64,000 bases of DNA from the NCBI RefSeq assembly GCF_022348165.1, contig NZ_JAKRFI010000002.1, positions 1 through 64,000 of the forward strand, given 5' to 3'. The notes beneath the pieces are model-generated. The model had not been told where the DNA came from and ran no database searches. It saw only the letters and a list, made by a program, of their open reading frames with translations. The position numbers were made by a program, and so were the translations under genes. The DNA is from Halomonas sp. McH1-25. Its GTDB lineage: Bacteria > Pseudomonadota > Gammaproteobacteria > Pseudomonadales > Halomonadaceae. Positions 53,281 to 61,532 of this stretch are shown in pieces; position 1 is the stretch's first letter, and each line of letters begins with the position of its first letter.

Positions 53281-53311
53281 TATATGGGGTTGCCACCGAC
53301 GAACTCAAGGG
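53281..53311 (-). promoter_or_regulatory. Sigma-32 heat-shock promoter of grpE
   Basis: On the minus strand CCCTTGAG (53304-53311), 14 bases and CCCCATATA (53281-53289) fit the sigma-32 consensus almost exactly. It lies about 60 bases before grpE. Confidence 0.8.
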
Positions 53312-53358
53312 GTGGCGCGGATGCGACACAAGAGTGATTGAAGCTCAGGCATGAGCTA

Positions 53359-53374
53359 CTGTATAAACGCACAG
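53359..53374 (+). promoter_or_regulatory. LexA box upstream of recN
   Basis: CTGTATAAACGCACAG fits the CTG-N10-CAG SOS operator and lies 48 bases before the recN ATG. recN is an SOS gene in many bacteria. Confidence 0.75.
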
Positions 53375-53421
53375 ACAGCGAAACCTGACGACCAGGAACC
53401 GAGACGCGCCCGGAGGTGGCC

Positions 53422-55095
53422 ATGCTGGTACAGCTTGCGATTCGCGATTTTGCTATCGTCGACAGACTCGACCTCGATCTGCACGGCGGCATGACTGCCA
53501 TCACCGGCGAAACCGGGGCGGGCAAGTCTATCCTGCTCGGCGCACTGGGCCTGAGCCTGGGCGAGCGTGCCGATGCCGGTAGCGTACGCCACGGTACCAG
53601 GCGAGCCGACATCACCGCGCGTTTCGACATTGCCGGCCTGCCGGCGGCACAGGCCTGGCTCGACGCTCGCGAACTGCCCAGCGACGACTGCCTGTTGCGA
53701 CGGGTAATCACCGCCAACGGCCGCTCCAAGGCGTGGATCAACGGTCAACCGTGTACGGTGGGCGATCTCAAGGAGCTCGGCGAACACCTCATCGAAATTC
53801 ACGGCCAGCATGCTCATCAAGCGCTATTACGCGAAGAGACCCATCTTCGCCTGCTCGACGACTTCGCGGGCCAAACCCGCGCCGTCGCCGAGCTGGGCGA
53901 GCTGTATCGGCAATGGCAGGGGCTGCGCCGCAAGCTCAAGCGGCTGTCCGACACCAGCGACGAGATCCAGGCGCGTCGTCAACTGTTGCGCTACCAAGTG
54001 GAAGAACTCGACACGCTGGCTCTGAGCGAAGGGGAACTCGAAGCGCTGGAACAGGAGCAGGAGGAACTGGCGCACGCCGAGGAAATCCTGCGCGAGGCCC
54101 AGTTCGCCGCCGATTGCTGCGATAACGACGAGGGCGGCGCCCTAAACCTGTTGCATCAGGCGCTGACTCGTCTCGGCAACCTGCCCGGCGCCAGCCGCGG
54201 CCCACTCGCCGAAGCCTGCACCATGCTCGGCGACGCGCGTATCCAGATCGAAGAAGCGGCCCGCGAGCTGCATCATTTCGTCGACGGCACTGAGCTGGAC
54301 CCAGCGCGACTGGCCGACGTCGAGGAACGCCTCGGCGAAGTGCACCGCATCGCTCGCAAGCATCACGTCCTGCCCGAAGAACTGGCCGAACTGCATGGCA
54401 AGCTGCGTGCCGAACTCGACTCGCTGGAAGGCGGCGACACCGACCTCGAAGCGCTGACGGCCGAGGTCAAAACGGTGCGCGACGACTACCGCATGCGCGC
54501 CCGCACTATCGGAGACGCACGCCGCCAGGCGGCTACCTCCTTCGCCAAGGAAGTTCAGGATCAGCTCGGCTTCCTGGCCATGGGCAAGGCCAGCTTCGAG
54601 ATCGATGTCACGGCCCGGGAAACCCCGCAACCGGACGGCATGGACAGCGCCCGCTTTTTGATCAGCGCCAACCCGGGGCAGCCCGCCCGCCCACTGACCA
54701 AGGTCGCCTCGGGCGGGGAACTGTCACGTATCAGCCTAGCCATTCAGGTCGTCGCGGCCAGCCATAGCACCATTCCCAGCCTGGTATTCGACGAAGTCGA
54801 TGTGGGTATCTCCGGCGCCACGGCAGAAATCGTCGGGCAACTTCTCAGGAGACTCGGCCAGTCAGGCCAGGTCCTGACCGTCACCCATCTGCCCCAGGTC
54901 GCCGCCCAAGCCCACCAGCACCTGCACATCGAAAAGCAGGCCAAGGATGACGTAACGCTGACCTACATGGCCCTGCTCGATGAAGCCGGCCGCGTTCGCG
55001 AGCTTGCCCGCATGCTGGGTGGCGTGCACCTGTCGGACCGCACCCTGGCCCATGCGCGCGAAATGCTGGATGCCAGTCAGCATCAACACCACTAG
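53422..55095 (+). CDS. recN: DNA repair protein RecN
   Basis: SMC-like ATPase of double-strand break repair. The 557-residue protein has Walker A ITGETGAGKSILL (residues 28-40), a coiled-coil middle (about 155-375), the signature SGGELSRISLA and Walker B LVFDEVDVGISG. The ATG at 53422 is 5 bases after CGGAGG; a GTG two codons upstream overlaps that site. It is divergent from grpE and under a LexA box. Confidence 0.96.
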   Translation: MLVQLAIRDFAIVDRLDLDLHGGMTAITGETGAGKSILLGALGLSLGERADAGSVRHGTRRADITARFDIAGLPAAQAWLDARELPSDDCLLRRVITANGRSKAWINGQPCTVGDLKELGEHLIEIHGQHAHQALLREETHLRLLDDFAGQTRAVAELGELYRQWQGLRRKLKRLSDTSDEIQARRQLLRYQVEELDTLALSEGELEALEQEQEELAHAEEILREAQFAADCCDNDEGGALNLLHQALTRLGNLPGASRGPLAEACTMLGDARIQIEEAARELHHFVDGTELDPARLADVEERLGEVHRIARKHHVLPEELAELHGKLRAELDSLEGGDTDLEALTAEVKTVRDDYRMRARTIGDARRQAATSFAKEVQDQLGFLAMGKASFEIDVTARETPQPDGMDSARFLISANPGQPARPLTKVASGGELSRISLAIQVVAASHSTIPSLVFDEVDVGISGATAEIVGQLLRRLGQSGQVLTVTHLPQVAAQAHQHLHIEKQAKDDVTLTYMALLDEAGRVRELARMLGGVHLSDRTLAHAREMLDASQHQHH

Positions 55096-55120
55096 CCACA
55101 TGCCTTGCTGGCAGCACACA

Positions 55121-55150
55121 AAAACGCCGCGGCATTGGCCGCGGCGTTTT
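55121..55150. terminator. Bidirectional terminator between recN and fur
   Basis: A perfect 12-bp stem (55121-55132 with 55139-55150) whose arms end in AAAA and TTTT, so it can act in both directions for the two convergent genes. Confidence 0.9.
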
Positions 55151-55175
55151 CTATGTTGCTGCTATGGGCGTCTGC

Positions 55176-55637
55176 TCAACGGCGGTGAGTACCGCCACCG
55201 CCTTCCTGGCGACGCGTCGCAGTAGAGCCTTTGGGACGCACATAAAGCACCAAGGCGTGATCGACCAGCTCGAAACCTCGCTCCTCGGCGAGTTCACGCT
55301 GGCGACGCTCGATCTCGGCGTCATAGAACTCGACGACTTCACCGGTTTCCAGACACAGCATGTGGTCGTGATGTTCTTCCTGCGACATTTCGAACACGGC
55401 ATGGCCGCCATCGAAATTGTGACGCACCACCAGACCGGCAGATTCGAACTGCGTCAATACGCGATACACTGTTGCCAGGCCAACGTCTTCGCCCGCGTCG
55501 AGAAGTGCCTTGTAAACATCCTCGGCACTCATGTGAAGATCTTCTTCGCGAGTCGCCTCCAGGATCTGCAGAATCTTGACTCGGGGCAAGGTGACCTTTA
55601 GACCTGCCTTGCGTAATTCCTGGTTTCTATCGGCCAT
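55176..55637 (-). CDS. fur: Ferric uptake regulator Fur
   Basis: Iron-responsive repressor of 153 residues. An N-terminal winged helix (GLATVYRVLTQFESAGLV contains the recognition helix) is followed by the metal-binding dimerisation domain with EEHHDHMLCLETGEVVEF. Only one cysteine of the E. coli C-x2-C pair is kept, as in Pseudomonas Fur. The C-terminal tail after VRPKG is longer than usual, with GGGGTHRR. The ATG at 55637 is at the domain boundary; the longer frame is not supported. It is divergent from bamE, the standard arrangement. Confidence 0.95.
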   Translation of the reverse strand: MADRNQELRKAGLKVTLPRVKILQILEATREEDLHMSAEDVYKALLDAGEDVGLATVYRVLTQFESAGLVVRHNFDGGHAVFEMSQEEHHDHMLCLETGEVVEFYDAEIERRQRELAEERGFELVDHALVLYVRPKGSTATRRQEGGGGTHRR

Positions 55638-55645
55638 GGTTGCTC

Positions 55646-55675
55646 TTCGCAGTAACTTATTGACTCGAGTATAAT
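55646..55675 (+). promoter_or_regulatory. Probable bamE promoter
   Basis: TTCGCA (55646-55651) and a perfect TATAAT (55670-55675) are 18 bases apart and lie about 37 bases before the bamE ATG. Confidence 0.5.
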
Positions 55676-55711
55676 CGACCAATTGCAAACGATAGTGAAA
55701 GATAGGGGCAA

Positions 55712-56149
55712 ATGCAAAATCTGATTAAAACAGTCACTTTCACACTCGCTCTTTCGATGGTGAGTGGGTGCAGTTATCTCGGCGTCTACAAGCGTGACCT
55801 ACCCCAGGGCAACCTGGTGACGCAGGACATGGTCAGCCAACTGCAGCCGGGCATGAGCCGCGAACAGGTCCAGTACGTGATGGGAAGTCCGCTGTTGCCG
55901 GCACCCTTCGACGCCAACCAGTGGGATTATGTCTATCGTCTCGACGAGGCGTATGGCGACGTCAAGCAGCGCCGCGTGACGCTGACTTTCGACGGCGATC
56001 GACTGGCGGACATCGAGACCTACGGCGATATGCAGGCCGACATGAACCTCTCGACGGACACCGAGATCGGTCCGGCCATGGATGAGGGCGACCCTGCCAC
56101 TCCGACCATGCCGCAGAGCATTCCCACCACGGGAGAGGATCCTCTCTGA
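55712..56149 (+). CDS. bamE: Outer membrane assembly lipoprotein BamE
   Basis: Accessory lipoprotein of the BAM complex that inserts beta-barrel proteins (formerly SmpA/OmlA). The 145-residue precursor has a lipobox VSGC with Cys20, then QGNLVTQDMVSQLQPGMSREQV and YVMGSPLLPAPF, both typical. The Pro/Thr-rich C-terminus is longer than in E. coli. It is divergent from fur, as in Pseudomonas. Confidence 0.94.
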   Translation: MQNLIKTVTFTLALSMVSGCSYLGVYKRDLPQGNLVTQDMVSQLQPGMSREQVQYVMGSPLLPAPFDANQWDYVYRLDEAYGDVKQRRVTLTFDGDRLADIETYGDMQADMNLSTDTEIGPAMDEGDPATPTMPQSIPTTGEDPL

Positions 56150-56162
56150 TGGATGATTCCGG

Positions 56163-56501
56163 CTAGCGAGAGGCATCAGCCGCGCGCTTGGCGCGTGCCT
56201 GTTTGGGATCGATGAGCAGCGGCCGGTAGATCTCGACGCGATCGCCGGCTTGAAGTTCATGTCGTTCGGGATCGCGCAAGCGCTTGCCGAAGATGCCGAG
56301 TGGCGCCTGGATAAAGGTGGTCTCGGGGAGATCAGGAAAGTATCGGGACATATCGGCGAACCTCACGGCTTCACGAGCCGTGGTGCCGGGCTTCACCGCC
56401 AGGGTAACGATCTTCTGTCGATCCGGCAGGGCGAAGGCCACTTCGATGGTTACTGCCGCTGTGGACTTCGCGTCGCCTGCCGCCAAAGAGTCAGCGTCCA
56501 T
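56163..56501 (-). CDS. rnfH: RnfH family ubiquitin-like protein
   Basis: Small beta-grasp protein of 112 residues of unknown role, usually found with ratA or in rnf clusters. It shows TIEVAFALPDRQ and VEIYRPLLIDPKQARAKRA, the typical C-terminal end. I chose the ATG at 56501: a GAGG lies just before it and it overlaps the ratA stop by 11 bases. An ATG 10 codons upstream has no ribosome-binding site. It converges with bamE. Confidence 0.9.
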   Translation of the reverse strand: MDADSLAAGDAKSTAAVTIEVAFALPDRQKIVTLAVKPGTTAREAVRFADMSRYFPDLPETTFIQAPLGIFGKRLRDPERHELQAGDRVEIYRPLLIDPKQARAKRAADASR

Positions 56502-56925
56502 AGACCTCGTCGGCTCGCTGGGTGAAGGCATCGACCAACTGACCGGCGACTTGGCTGAACAGTTTGCCGAAGGCCATTCCCAGCAGGCGATTGGAGAATT
56601 CGAAGTTCATTTCCAGGCTGACCTTGCAGGCCTGCTCTCCCATCGGCGTGAATAGCCATTGTCCATTCAACCGCTTGAACGGCCCCTGCACCAGGGAAAG
56701 CTCGATACGTTCAGGCTCGTACAAGTCGTTACGCGTAATGAAACTTTGCTCGACCCCGGCTTTGGCCAGCGTCAGTTCTCCGACCAGATGTTCCCGATCC
56801 CGCTCGATGAGCCGCGCACGGCGGCAGCCGGGAAGGAACTCCGGATAGCTCTCGAAATCGTTGACCAAATCGAACATGGTCTGGGCGGAATGCCGCACCA
56901 GGGCGGACCGATTGACCGTAGGCAT
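56491..56925 (-). CDS. ratA: RatA-type START-domain protein (ribosome association toxin family)
   Basis: A 144-residue START/Bet v1-like (PF03364) protein. E. coli RatA blocks 70S formation; the close relative Coq10 carries ubiquinone, so the true role here is open. It starts MPTVNRSALVRHSAQTMFDL and contains the YPEFLPGCRRARL motif. The ATG at 56925 has GGAGAGG just upstream. It is coupled to rnfH and is divergent from smpB. Confidence 0.92.
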   Translation of the reverse strand: MPTVNRSALVRHSAQTMFDLVNDFESYPEFLPGCRRARLIERDREHLVGELTLAKAGVEQSFITRNDLYEPERIELSLVQGPFKRLNGQWLFTPMGEQACKVSLEMNFEFSNRLLGMAFGKLFSQVAGQLVDAFTQRADEVYGR

Positions 56926-57108
56926 GCCTCTCTCCGCTATCTTCAATGAACCGGAACCGCCGTGCTAGCCCGGCGCAACCTGCGTACTATGGTAGACGAA
57001 CCGTTAAGCGTATCATGGCAAACTTCGACGCCAAGGCCTTGAAGAATATCATGCCTCACCCCATATCGGAGGCCTGGCGGACATTGGCACAGAGAGACAC
57101 GAGGACGC

Positions 57109-57585
57109 ATGGCCAAGAAAAAAGCCAAGGTAGGTGACAACGTCATCGCCCTCAACAAGAAGGCGCGCTTCGAGTACCACGTCGAAGAGACCTTCGAGGC
57201 CGGATTGGCCCTGGCCGGATGGGAAGTGAAGAGCATGCGTGCCGGCAAGGCCCAGCTCACCGATACCTATATCCTGGTCAAGGATGGCGAAGCCTGGCTA
57301 CTGGGTAGCCATATTACGCCGCTCAACACTGCCAGCACGCACGTAGTGGCCGATCCGACGCGGACCCGTAAGCTACTGCTGCATCGCAAGGAGATCGCCA
57401 AGATCTTTTCGCGTACCCAGGACAAGGGACATACCTGCGTACCACTCAAGCTGTACTGGAAGAAAAACCTGATCAAGTGCGAGCTGGCCCTGGTGACCGG
57501 CAAGAAGCAGCATGACAAGCGCGCCACCGAAAAGGAGCGCGACTGGAATCGCCAGAAGGCACGTATCATGCGTGAGAGTAAATAA
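57109..57585 (+). CDS. smpB: SsrA-binding protein SmpB
   Basis: Partner of tmRNA in trans-translation. The 158-residue OB-fold protein has [34 protein letters not shown] and the C-terminal [20 protein letters not shown] basic helix that enters the mRNA channel. The tmRNA gene itself starts 65 bases downstream, so both parts of the system are adjacent. Confidence 0.97.
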   Translation: MAKKKAKVGDNVIALNKKARFEYHVEETFEAGLALAGWEVKSMRAGKAQLTDTYILVKDGEAWLLGSHITPLNTASTHVVADPTRTRKLLLHRKEIAKIFSRTQDKGHTCVPLKLYWKKNLIKCELALVTGKKQHDKRATEKERDWNRQKARIMRESK

Positions 57586-57606
57586 GGGGAGTAGTAGGGG
57601 TTGAAC

Positions 57607-57636
57607 TTGCAACCCACCACCCTTACCTGTTAACAT
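57607..57636 (+). promoter_or_regulatory. Probable ssrA promoter
   Basis: TTGCAA (57607-57612) and TAACAT (57631-57636) are 18 bases apart, and initiation would fall 6-8 bases before the mature tmRNA 5' end. Confidence 0.4.
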
Positions 57637-57649
57637 ATACAGGTTACCC

Positions 57650-58029
57650 GGGGGCGACATGGCTTCGACGCCGACGACAACCTCCTAGGTGCATGCCGAG
57701 AGCGTGATGTATCTCGTAAATCCAACATCACAACTAAATAGTCGCAAACGACGAAAACTACGCTCAGGGCGCTCTGGCAGCTTAAAAACTGCTGGTAGTT
57801 AGCCTGGCCCCAAAGCGATGTGCCTATCCATCGTGGAGGGGAGACGAGCTAAAGCTGATAGGATCGCGGTTGACGGCGCCTTCCCGTTAACCGTTAACAC
57901 TTAGAAGGATCGCGGTATGAAATCCTGCCCGTCGGAGTTCATGCCGCTAAATCAAAAGACGGACCTAAGCATGTAGAGCCGAAGAGCGAGTGTCGGCGGA
58001 CGCGGGTTCAATTCCCGCCGCCTCCACCA
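57650..58029 (+). ncRNA. ssrA: Transfer-messenger RNA
   Basis: A 380-nt tmRNA. The 5' GGGGGCG pairs with CGCCTCC before the encoded ACCA end (58029), and a T-arm TTCAATT loop is present. The resume codon GCA is at 57744, and the tag reads ANDENYAQGALAA, ending in TAA at 57783-57785. A-rich and pseudoknot-forming segments follow. smpB is just upstream. Confidence 0.96.
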
Positions 58030-58075
58030 ACAACTGGTTTCAGGACATCCCAGAAAGTCTCTGAAACCGCACTAG

Positions 58076-58095
58076 AAAGGGCCTCGCGGCCCTTT
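58076..58095 (+). terminator. Terminator of ssrA
   Basis: An 8-bp stem (58076-58083 with 58088-58095) with a TCGC loop, followed by a T6 tract. The region 58096-58247 shows nothing else clear. Confidence 0.88.
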
Positions 58096-58247
58096 TTTGT
58101 TGCCTGAACATTTCAACCGTGACGTTGCATGCCCCATCCATGGGGGGCCTGGCGCCAAACAAACCCAACCGGCTGATGCCACCGGAACCGGCCTGGCCCT
58201 GCAGGCCAGGCTAGCCACGGCTTTCCAACCAACGTCCTCGCGGATTC

Positions 58248-59189
58248 CTAAGCCGTAGCCCACAGAATTAACTGATGGTAGAGCGGGATGCCCACTATTA
58301 CATTCAGCGGGAAGGTGAAACCGAGGGAGGCAAGCATCGCCAGCCCGATGTTCGCCTCGGGGATGGCCGTACGCATCGCTGCTGGTGCGGCAATATAGGA
58401 GGCACTGGCAGCGAGTGCGGTAAGGATAAGCACCGAGCCGACAGGCAGCCCCAGGACAAGGCCGACCGACATACCCACCAGGGAAAGCACAGGCGGCGCA
58501 GCCAGGGCGAAGGCAAGTAGCCGCCAGTGCCGCCAGGGAATGGGGCGCAGGGTTTCCGCTGCGGTAAGTCCCATTTCGAGCAGAAACAGAGCCAGCACGG
58601 CATGAAAGGCACCGGTCAGAAGATTGGTGACGCTGGCCCCCTCTGCTGGACCATACATGGCCCCGATGACCACACCGCCAGCGAGCAGTATCACGCCGCG
58701 ATTGGTCAATGTCTCGTGCCAGATTCCCTGCATGGCCTCGCCGGACTGCCTGCCGCGATAGCGGCGGAAAATCGCGATGGCGACCATGATCGCCGGCAAC
58801 TCCATCATCACCAGATAAAGAGTGACCTCCGCACCGATAGGCAAGCCGCGCCCTTCGGCAAAGGCGAGGGCCACGGCAAAGGTGCCGGCGCTGACCGAGC
58901 CATAGTGGGCCGCCAGGCTGGCGCTGTCAGCCGGCGACAGACGCACGAAGCGACGCAACACCGGCATGAGCGCCAGCGGGATCAGCGCGCCAAGTGCCGC
59001 CACCGATAACAGTTCCGGTACGACAGACCAACCGAGATTGCCATAAAGCGCCATGCCGCCCTTGAGACCGATGGTCAACATGAGCAACAGGCTCAGGGTA
59101 TCGTAGGCAGCCTTGGGAATCGCCAGGTCGGACTTGAGTACGCCGGCCAACAGGCCGAGCAGGAAAAACATCACCACGATATCGGGCAT
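58248..59189 (-). CDS. SbtA-type sodium-dependent bicarbonate transporter family permease
   Basis: Integral membrane protein of 313 residues with about ten helices, of the DUF897/SbtA family first known as the cyanobacterial Na+/HCO3- symporter. Family landmarks include MLTIGLKGGMALYG (about residues 38-51), the HYGSVSAGTFAVALAF motif and a second KGG-like half at LLEMGLTAAETL. The substrate here is not shown by sequence. It is divergent from a LysR regulator with 126 bases between starts, which is a standard sign of control by that regulator. Confidence 0.85.
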   Translation of the reverse strand: MPDIVVMFFLLGLLAGVLKSDLAIPKAAYDTLSLLLMLTIGLKGGMALYGNLGWSVVPELLSVAALGALIPLALMPVLRRFVRLSPADSASLAAHYGSVSAGTFAVALAFAEGRGLPIGAEVTLYLVMMELPAIMVAIAIFRRYRGRQSGEAMQGIWHETLTNRGVILLAGGVVIGAMYGPAEGASVTNLLTGAFHAVLALFLLEMGLTAAETLRPIPWRHWRLLAFALAAPPVLSLVGMSVGLVLGLPVGSVLILTALAASASYIAAPAAMRTAIPEANIGLAMLASLGFTFPLNVIVGIPLYHQLILWATA

Positions 59190-59247
59190 GAATCACTCTC
59201 TTTTCGCAGGCAAAGGCAAGGCTGCGGATTATGCAGAGCGTGATATA

Positions 59248-59272
59248 TTGGCTCTAATAAATTCTTAGCCAA
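59248..59272. promoter_or_regulatory. Candidate LysR operator between sbtA-like gene and lysR
   Basis: TTGGCT (59248-59253) and AGCCAA (59267-59272) form an inverted repeat around an AT-rich 13-base centre in the divergent promoter region, as expected for a LysR-type T-N11-A site. Confidence 0.55.
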
Positions 59273-59315
59273 CCCAGTATGGATAATACTCTATGAATCG
59301 ACATAGAGGACGCCA

Positions 59316-60284
59316 ATGAACGTTCGTCACCTCACCTTCCGACTTCTTCAGGTATTCACCGCTGTAGTGCGCACGGGCTCGGTCAGCGAAGCAGCGCGCC
59401 AGCTTCATCTGACTCAGCCGACGGTCTCGCAGCAGCTTCGACGCTTGACCGAAGCGGTGGGTGAATCGCTACTGCAGAATAGACAAGGCCGCCTGACTCC
59501 GACCGAAGCGGGACGGGAACTTTATCGGGCCAGTCGCGAAGTGCTCGGCCGCTTCGACGACTTTCAGGATTACCTGACTGCACTACGTGGCGGCAAGCGG
59601 GGACGCTTCAGCATCTCCCTGGTCAGCACTGCGCAGTACGTGCTGCCACGTCTGCTCGGCCCCTTCAGCCAGTCCTTTCCCGAAGTTGACGTCACTCTCC
59701 ACATTGGCAATCGCCGCCAAGTACTGACGCGCTTCGAACACCAGGACGACGATCTCTATGTGTTCAGCCACCCTCCTTCGCTGGCACAGGCCTTGGCCGG
59801 CCGTTTCCTGCGCAACCCGCTGGTCGTGGTGGCACCGTATACCCACCGTTTCGCCGGACGGGAGCAAGTGGCGATGAGCGAGCTTCTGGATGAGCGCTTT
59901 CTGCTTCGCGAGCCTGGCTCGGCAACCCGCATGCTGTTCGAGAGCTGGCTACAGGAACATGGCCTGTCGCTGGGCCCGACCCTGCAAATGGCGAGTAACG
60001 AGGCGATCCGCGTGGGTGTAGCGGCGGGCCTGGGCCTGGCCGTGCTATCCGAGCACGTGCTGCCGCCGGAACACCCCGACCTGGCGATCCTGCCGGTGCG
60101 GGACTTCCCGGTAGAAAGCTACTGGCAGTTCATCGTCCGCCTCGACCAGCGCCTGTCTCATGCCGCCCTGGGCTTTCTGCGCTTCGCCTCGGGGCATCTC
60201 GACGAATGTGTGGAGCCGCGGTTTCTAGCCAACGAGCTGCAAGCCATGCTGGGGAAGTTGGAAAAGCCGGGATATGAAGCATGA
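59316..60284 (+). CDS. LysR family transcriptional regulator
   Basis: A 322-residue regulator. The winged helix-turn-helix is at about residues 5-64 (SVSEAARQLHLTQPTVSQQLRRL), and the LysR substrate domain follows (about 95-300). It resembles CbbR-type regulators in its overall look, which would fit control of an inorganic-carbon transporter, but that is inference. GAGGA precedes the ATG. It is divergent from the SbtA-type gene. Confidence 0.9.
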   Translation: MNVRHLTFRLLQVFTAVVRTGSVSEAARQLHLTQPTVSQQLRRLTEAVGESLLQNRQGRLTPTEAGRELYRASREVLGRFDDFQDYLTALRGGKRGRFSISLVSTAQYVLPRLLGPFSQSFPEVDVTLHIGNRRQVLTRFEHQDDDLYVFSHPPSLAQALAGRFLRNPLVVVAPYTHRFAGREQVAMSELLDERFLLREPGSATRMLFESWLQEHGLSLGPTLQMASNEAIRVGVAAGLGLAVLSEHVLPPEHPDLAILPVRDFPVESYWQFIVRLDQRLSHAALGFLRFASGHLDECVEPRFLANELQAMLGKLEKPGYEA

Positions 60285-60360
60285 CCGCAGAGGGCTGGGC
60301 AGGTGTGTTGGCCAGTGAGACAAGGCAACGTCGCAGGGAGAAACCCCAAGGCCAGACGTA

Positions 60361-60390
60361 AGAAAGCCCGGCCTTGCGGCCGGGCTTTCT
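60361..60390 (+). terminator. Terminator after lysR
   Basis: A perfect 13-bp stem (60361-60373 with 60378-60390) with a TTGC loop; the right arm ends in TTTCT. Confidence 0.8.
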
Positions 60391-60515
60391 GAGCGCTTCG
60401 AGCGCCACCTTCCTTGTTTCCCTCACGGACATCCTGTCCGTGCATCCTTGGGCATATCAGCCTTCCTGGCTGTTGTGGCATCCTTGCCTAGGGGTCTCTC
60501 CGTGACCCCATGCAT
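60391..60515. repeat. Cluster of short hairpins (possible intergenic repeat element)
   Basis: Four consecutive small inverted repeats follow the lysR terminator: GCGC/GCGC (60393-60405), CACGGACA/TGTCCGTG (60424-60442), CAGCC/GGCTG (60458-60472) and GGGGTC/GACCCC (60491-60509). A 9-base direct repeat GCATCCTTG occurs at 60442-60450 and 60478-60486. No gene is seen in 60285-60617; the remainder (60516-60617) is AT-richer and shows nothing clear. Confidence 0.45.
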
Positions 60516-60617
60516 TACATTCTGCCAAATCATGCCAGCATTGTGTTTAACTTGAGTTAGCCATGCTTGTAGGAAATTGACTACATAGCAAGAAATAACC
60601 GTACTTGCGTAGTCCGC

Positions 60618-60830
60618 CTAGTGAGCGCTTTGGGTCCATTGCATACCTGCGGAGGTCAGCATGTAGCCAATGGCCTGCGAGGCCTGAGTGTAAGCAGGGA
60701 CCTTGACGGCATCATAGTCGACCTGAAGGCAGTGCGGGCAACATGGCTTGTTGGGTGTCAGTGCTTCCATGTAGAGCATGGACTGACAATGACGACATAT
60801 ATAAAGTGCGCGGCTTCCAGCAGCGTTCAT
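60618..60830 (-). CDS. Small zinc-ribbon hypothetical protein
   Basis: A 70-residue protein of unknown function with two C-x2-C pairs, CRHC (about residues 12-15) and CPHC (about 31-34), which should form a zinc ribbon. The start at 60830 has GAGAGG 6 bases upstream, and codon use looks normal. The second half (VPAYTQASQAIGYMLTSAG) may form a helix. I do not recognise the family. It lies with the next small zinc-ribbon gene in the least conserved part of the window. Confidence 0.6.
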   Translation of the reverse strand: MNAAGSRALYICRHCQSMLYMEALTPNKPCCPHCLQVDYDAVKVPAYTQASQAIGYMLTSAGMQWTQSAH

Positions 60831-61016
60831 TTCGTGCCTCTCGACGAATCCCTTCCCCGGCCAGGCTGGCTGGCTTCTCAGAACAAGCGTGGCACCCGCC
60901 TGGCTATCCGTCGAGATGAAAAGCACTCATGGCGAGATGTGAGATGCGCTGATATGCGTAACCGCCACCATAGTGAAGGCGTTCATACTGGCGGCCGAAG
61001 AAGCATAGGCAAAAAA

Positions 61017-61033
61017 GCCACCTTATCGGTGGC
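61017..61033 (-). terminator. Terminator after the 61080-61286 gene
   Basis: GCCACC (61017-61022) pairs with GGTGGC (61028-61033), followed on the minus strand by a TTTTTT tract. It supports a real transcript from the small gene upstream. Confidence 0.8.
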
Positions 61034-61079
61034 CAGTTACCGCATGCTTGCCTATCTCAGGGAAGGCGATTGCAGCAGC

Positions 61080-61286
61080 TTACGAGGCGAGACGGCCCCA
61101 CTGCCCGTACTGCGGCAACCTACGTTGCTTGGCATGTGCCATCGTCTCCTCGAGCGAATCGCTCCGGCACTTGAAAGCATGGCAGTCGGCACAACGCACG
61201 TCCTGCTCCGCTTCGTCCAACGTGGGAAGCATGAAGCGCTCACCGCCGCACACATTGCAGCGCAATTCCAGCGTTACCTTGAGCAT
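61080..61286 (-). CDS. Small zinc-ribbon hypothetical protein
   Basis: A 68-residue protein with CNVC (residues 10-13) and CADC (about 32-35) plus a nearby extra Cys, again a zinc ribbon. AAAGGAA lies before the ATG at 61286, a perfect TATAAT -10 box is at 61321-61326 on the minus strand, and a terminator follows, so expression is likely. It resembles small ECs_2282-like putative zinc-binding proteins, but I am not sure. The function is unknown. Confidence 0.65.
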   Translation of the reverse strand: MLKVTLELRCNVCGGERFMLPTLDEAEQDVRCADCHAFKCRSDSLEETMAHAKQRRLPQYGQWGRLAS

Positions 61287-61532
61287 TGGGCTTTCCTTTT
61301 CCTAGCAATGCAACGTTCTCATTATACCCTGTCAGAAAAATTCTGCTTGTACAACTTAGGTACAGGAAAACTTTTTTATTCACTAACAAACCGTCAAACT
61401 AGAGCCTGTATCATGCGAATGGGGCAGCATGGCTTGAAAGCCGGTATTCAGCGCTCTGCGCCTGTCCGAACTCACCCCTGACATTAACTCGTGAGACGAT
61501 GCGGGCTGATCCCGCCAACATGGAGGTCTGTA

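Noticed and set aside
58030-61290. Integrative element inserted at the tmRNA gene
   Set aside because: No integrase, no second copy of the tmRNA end and no phage or plasmid genes were found; only gene content that seems less conserved.
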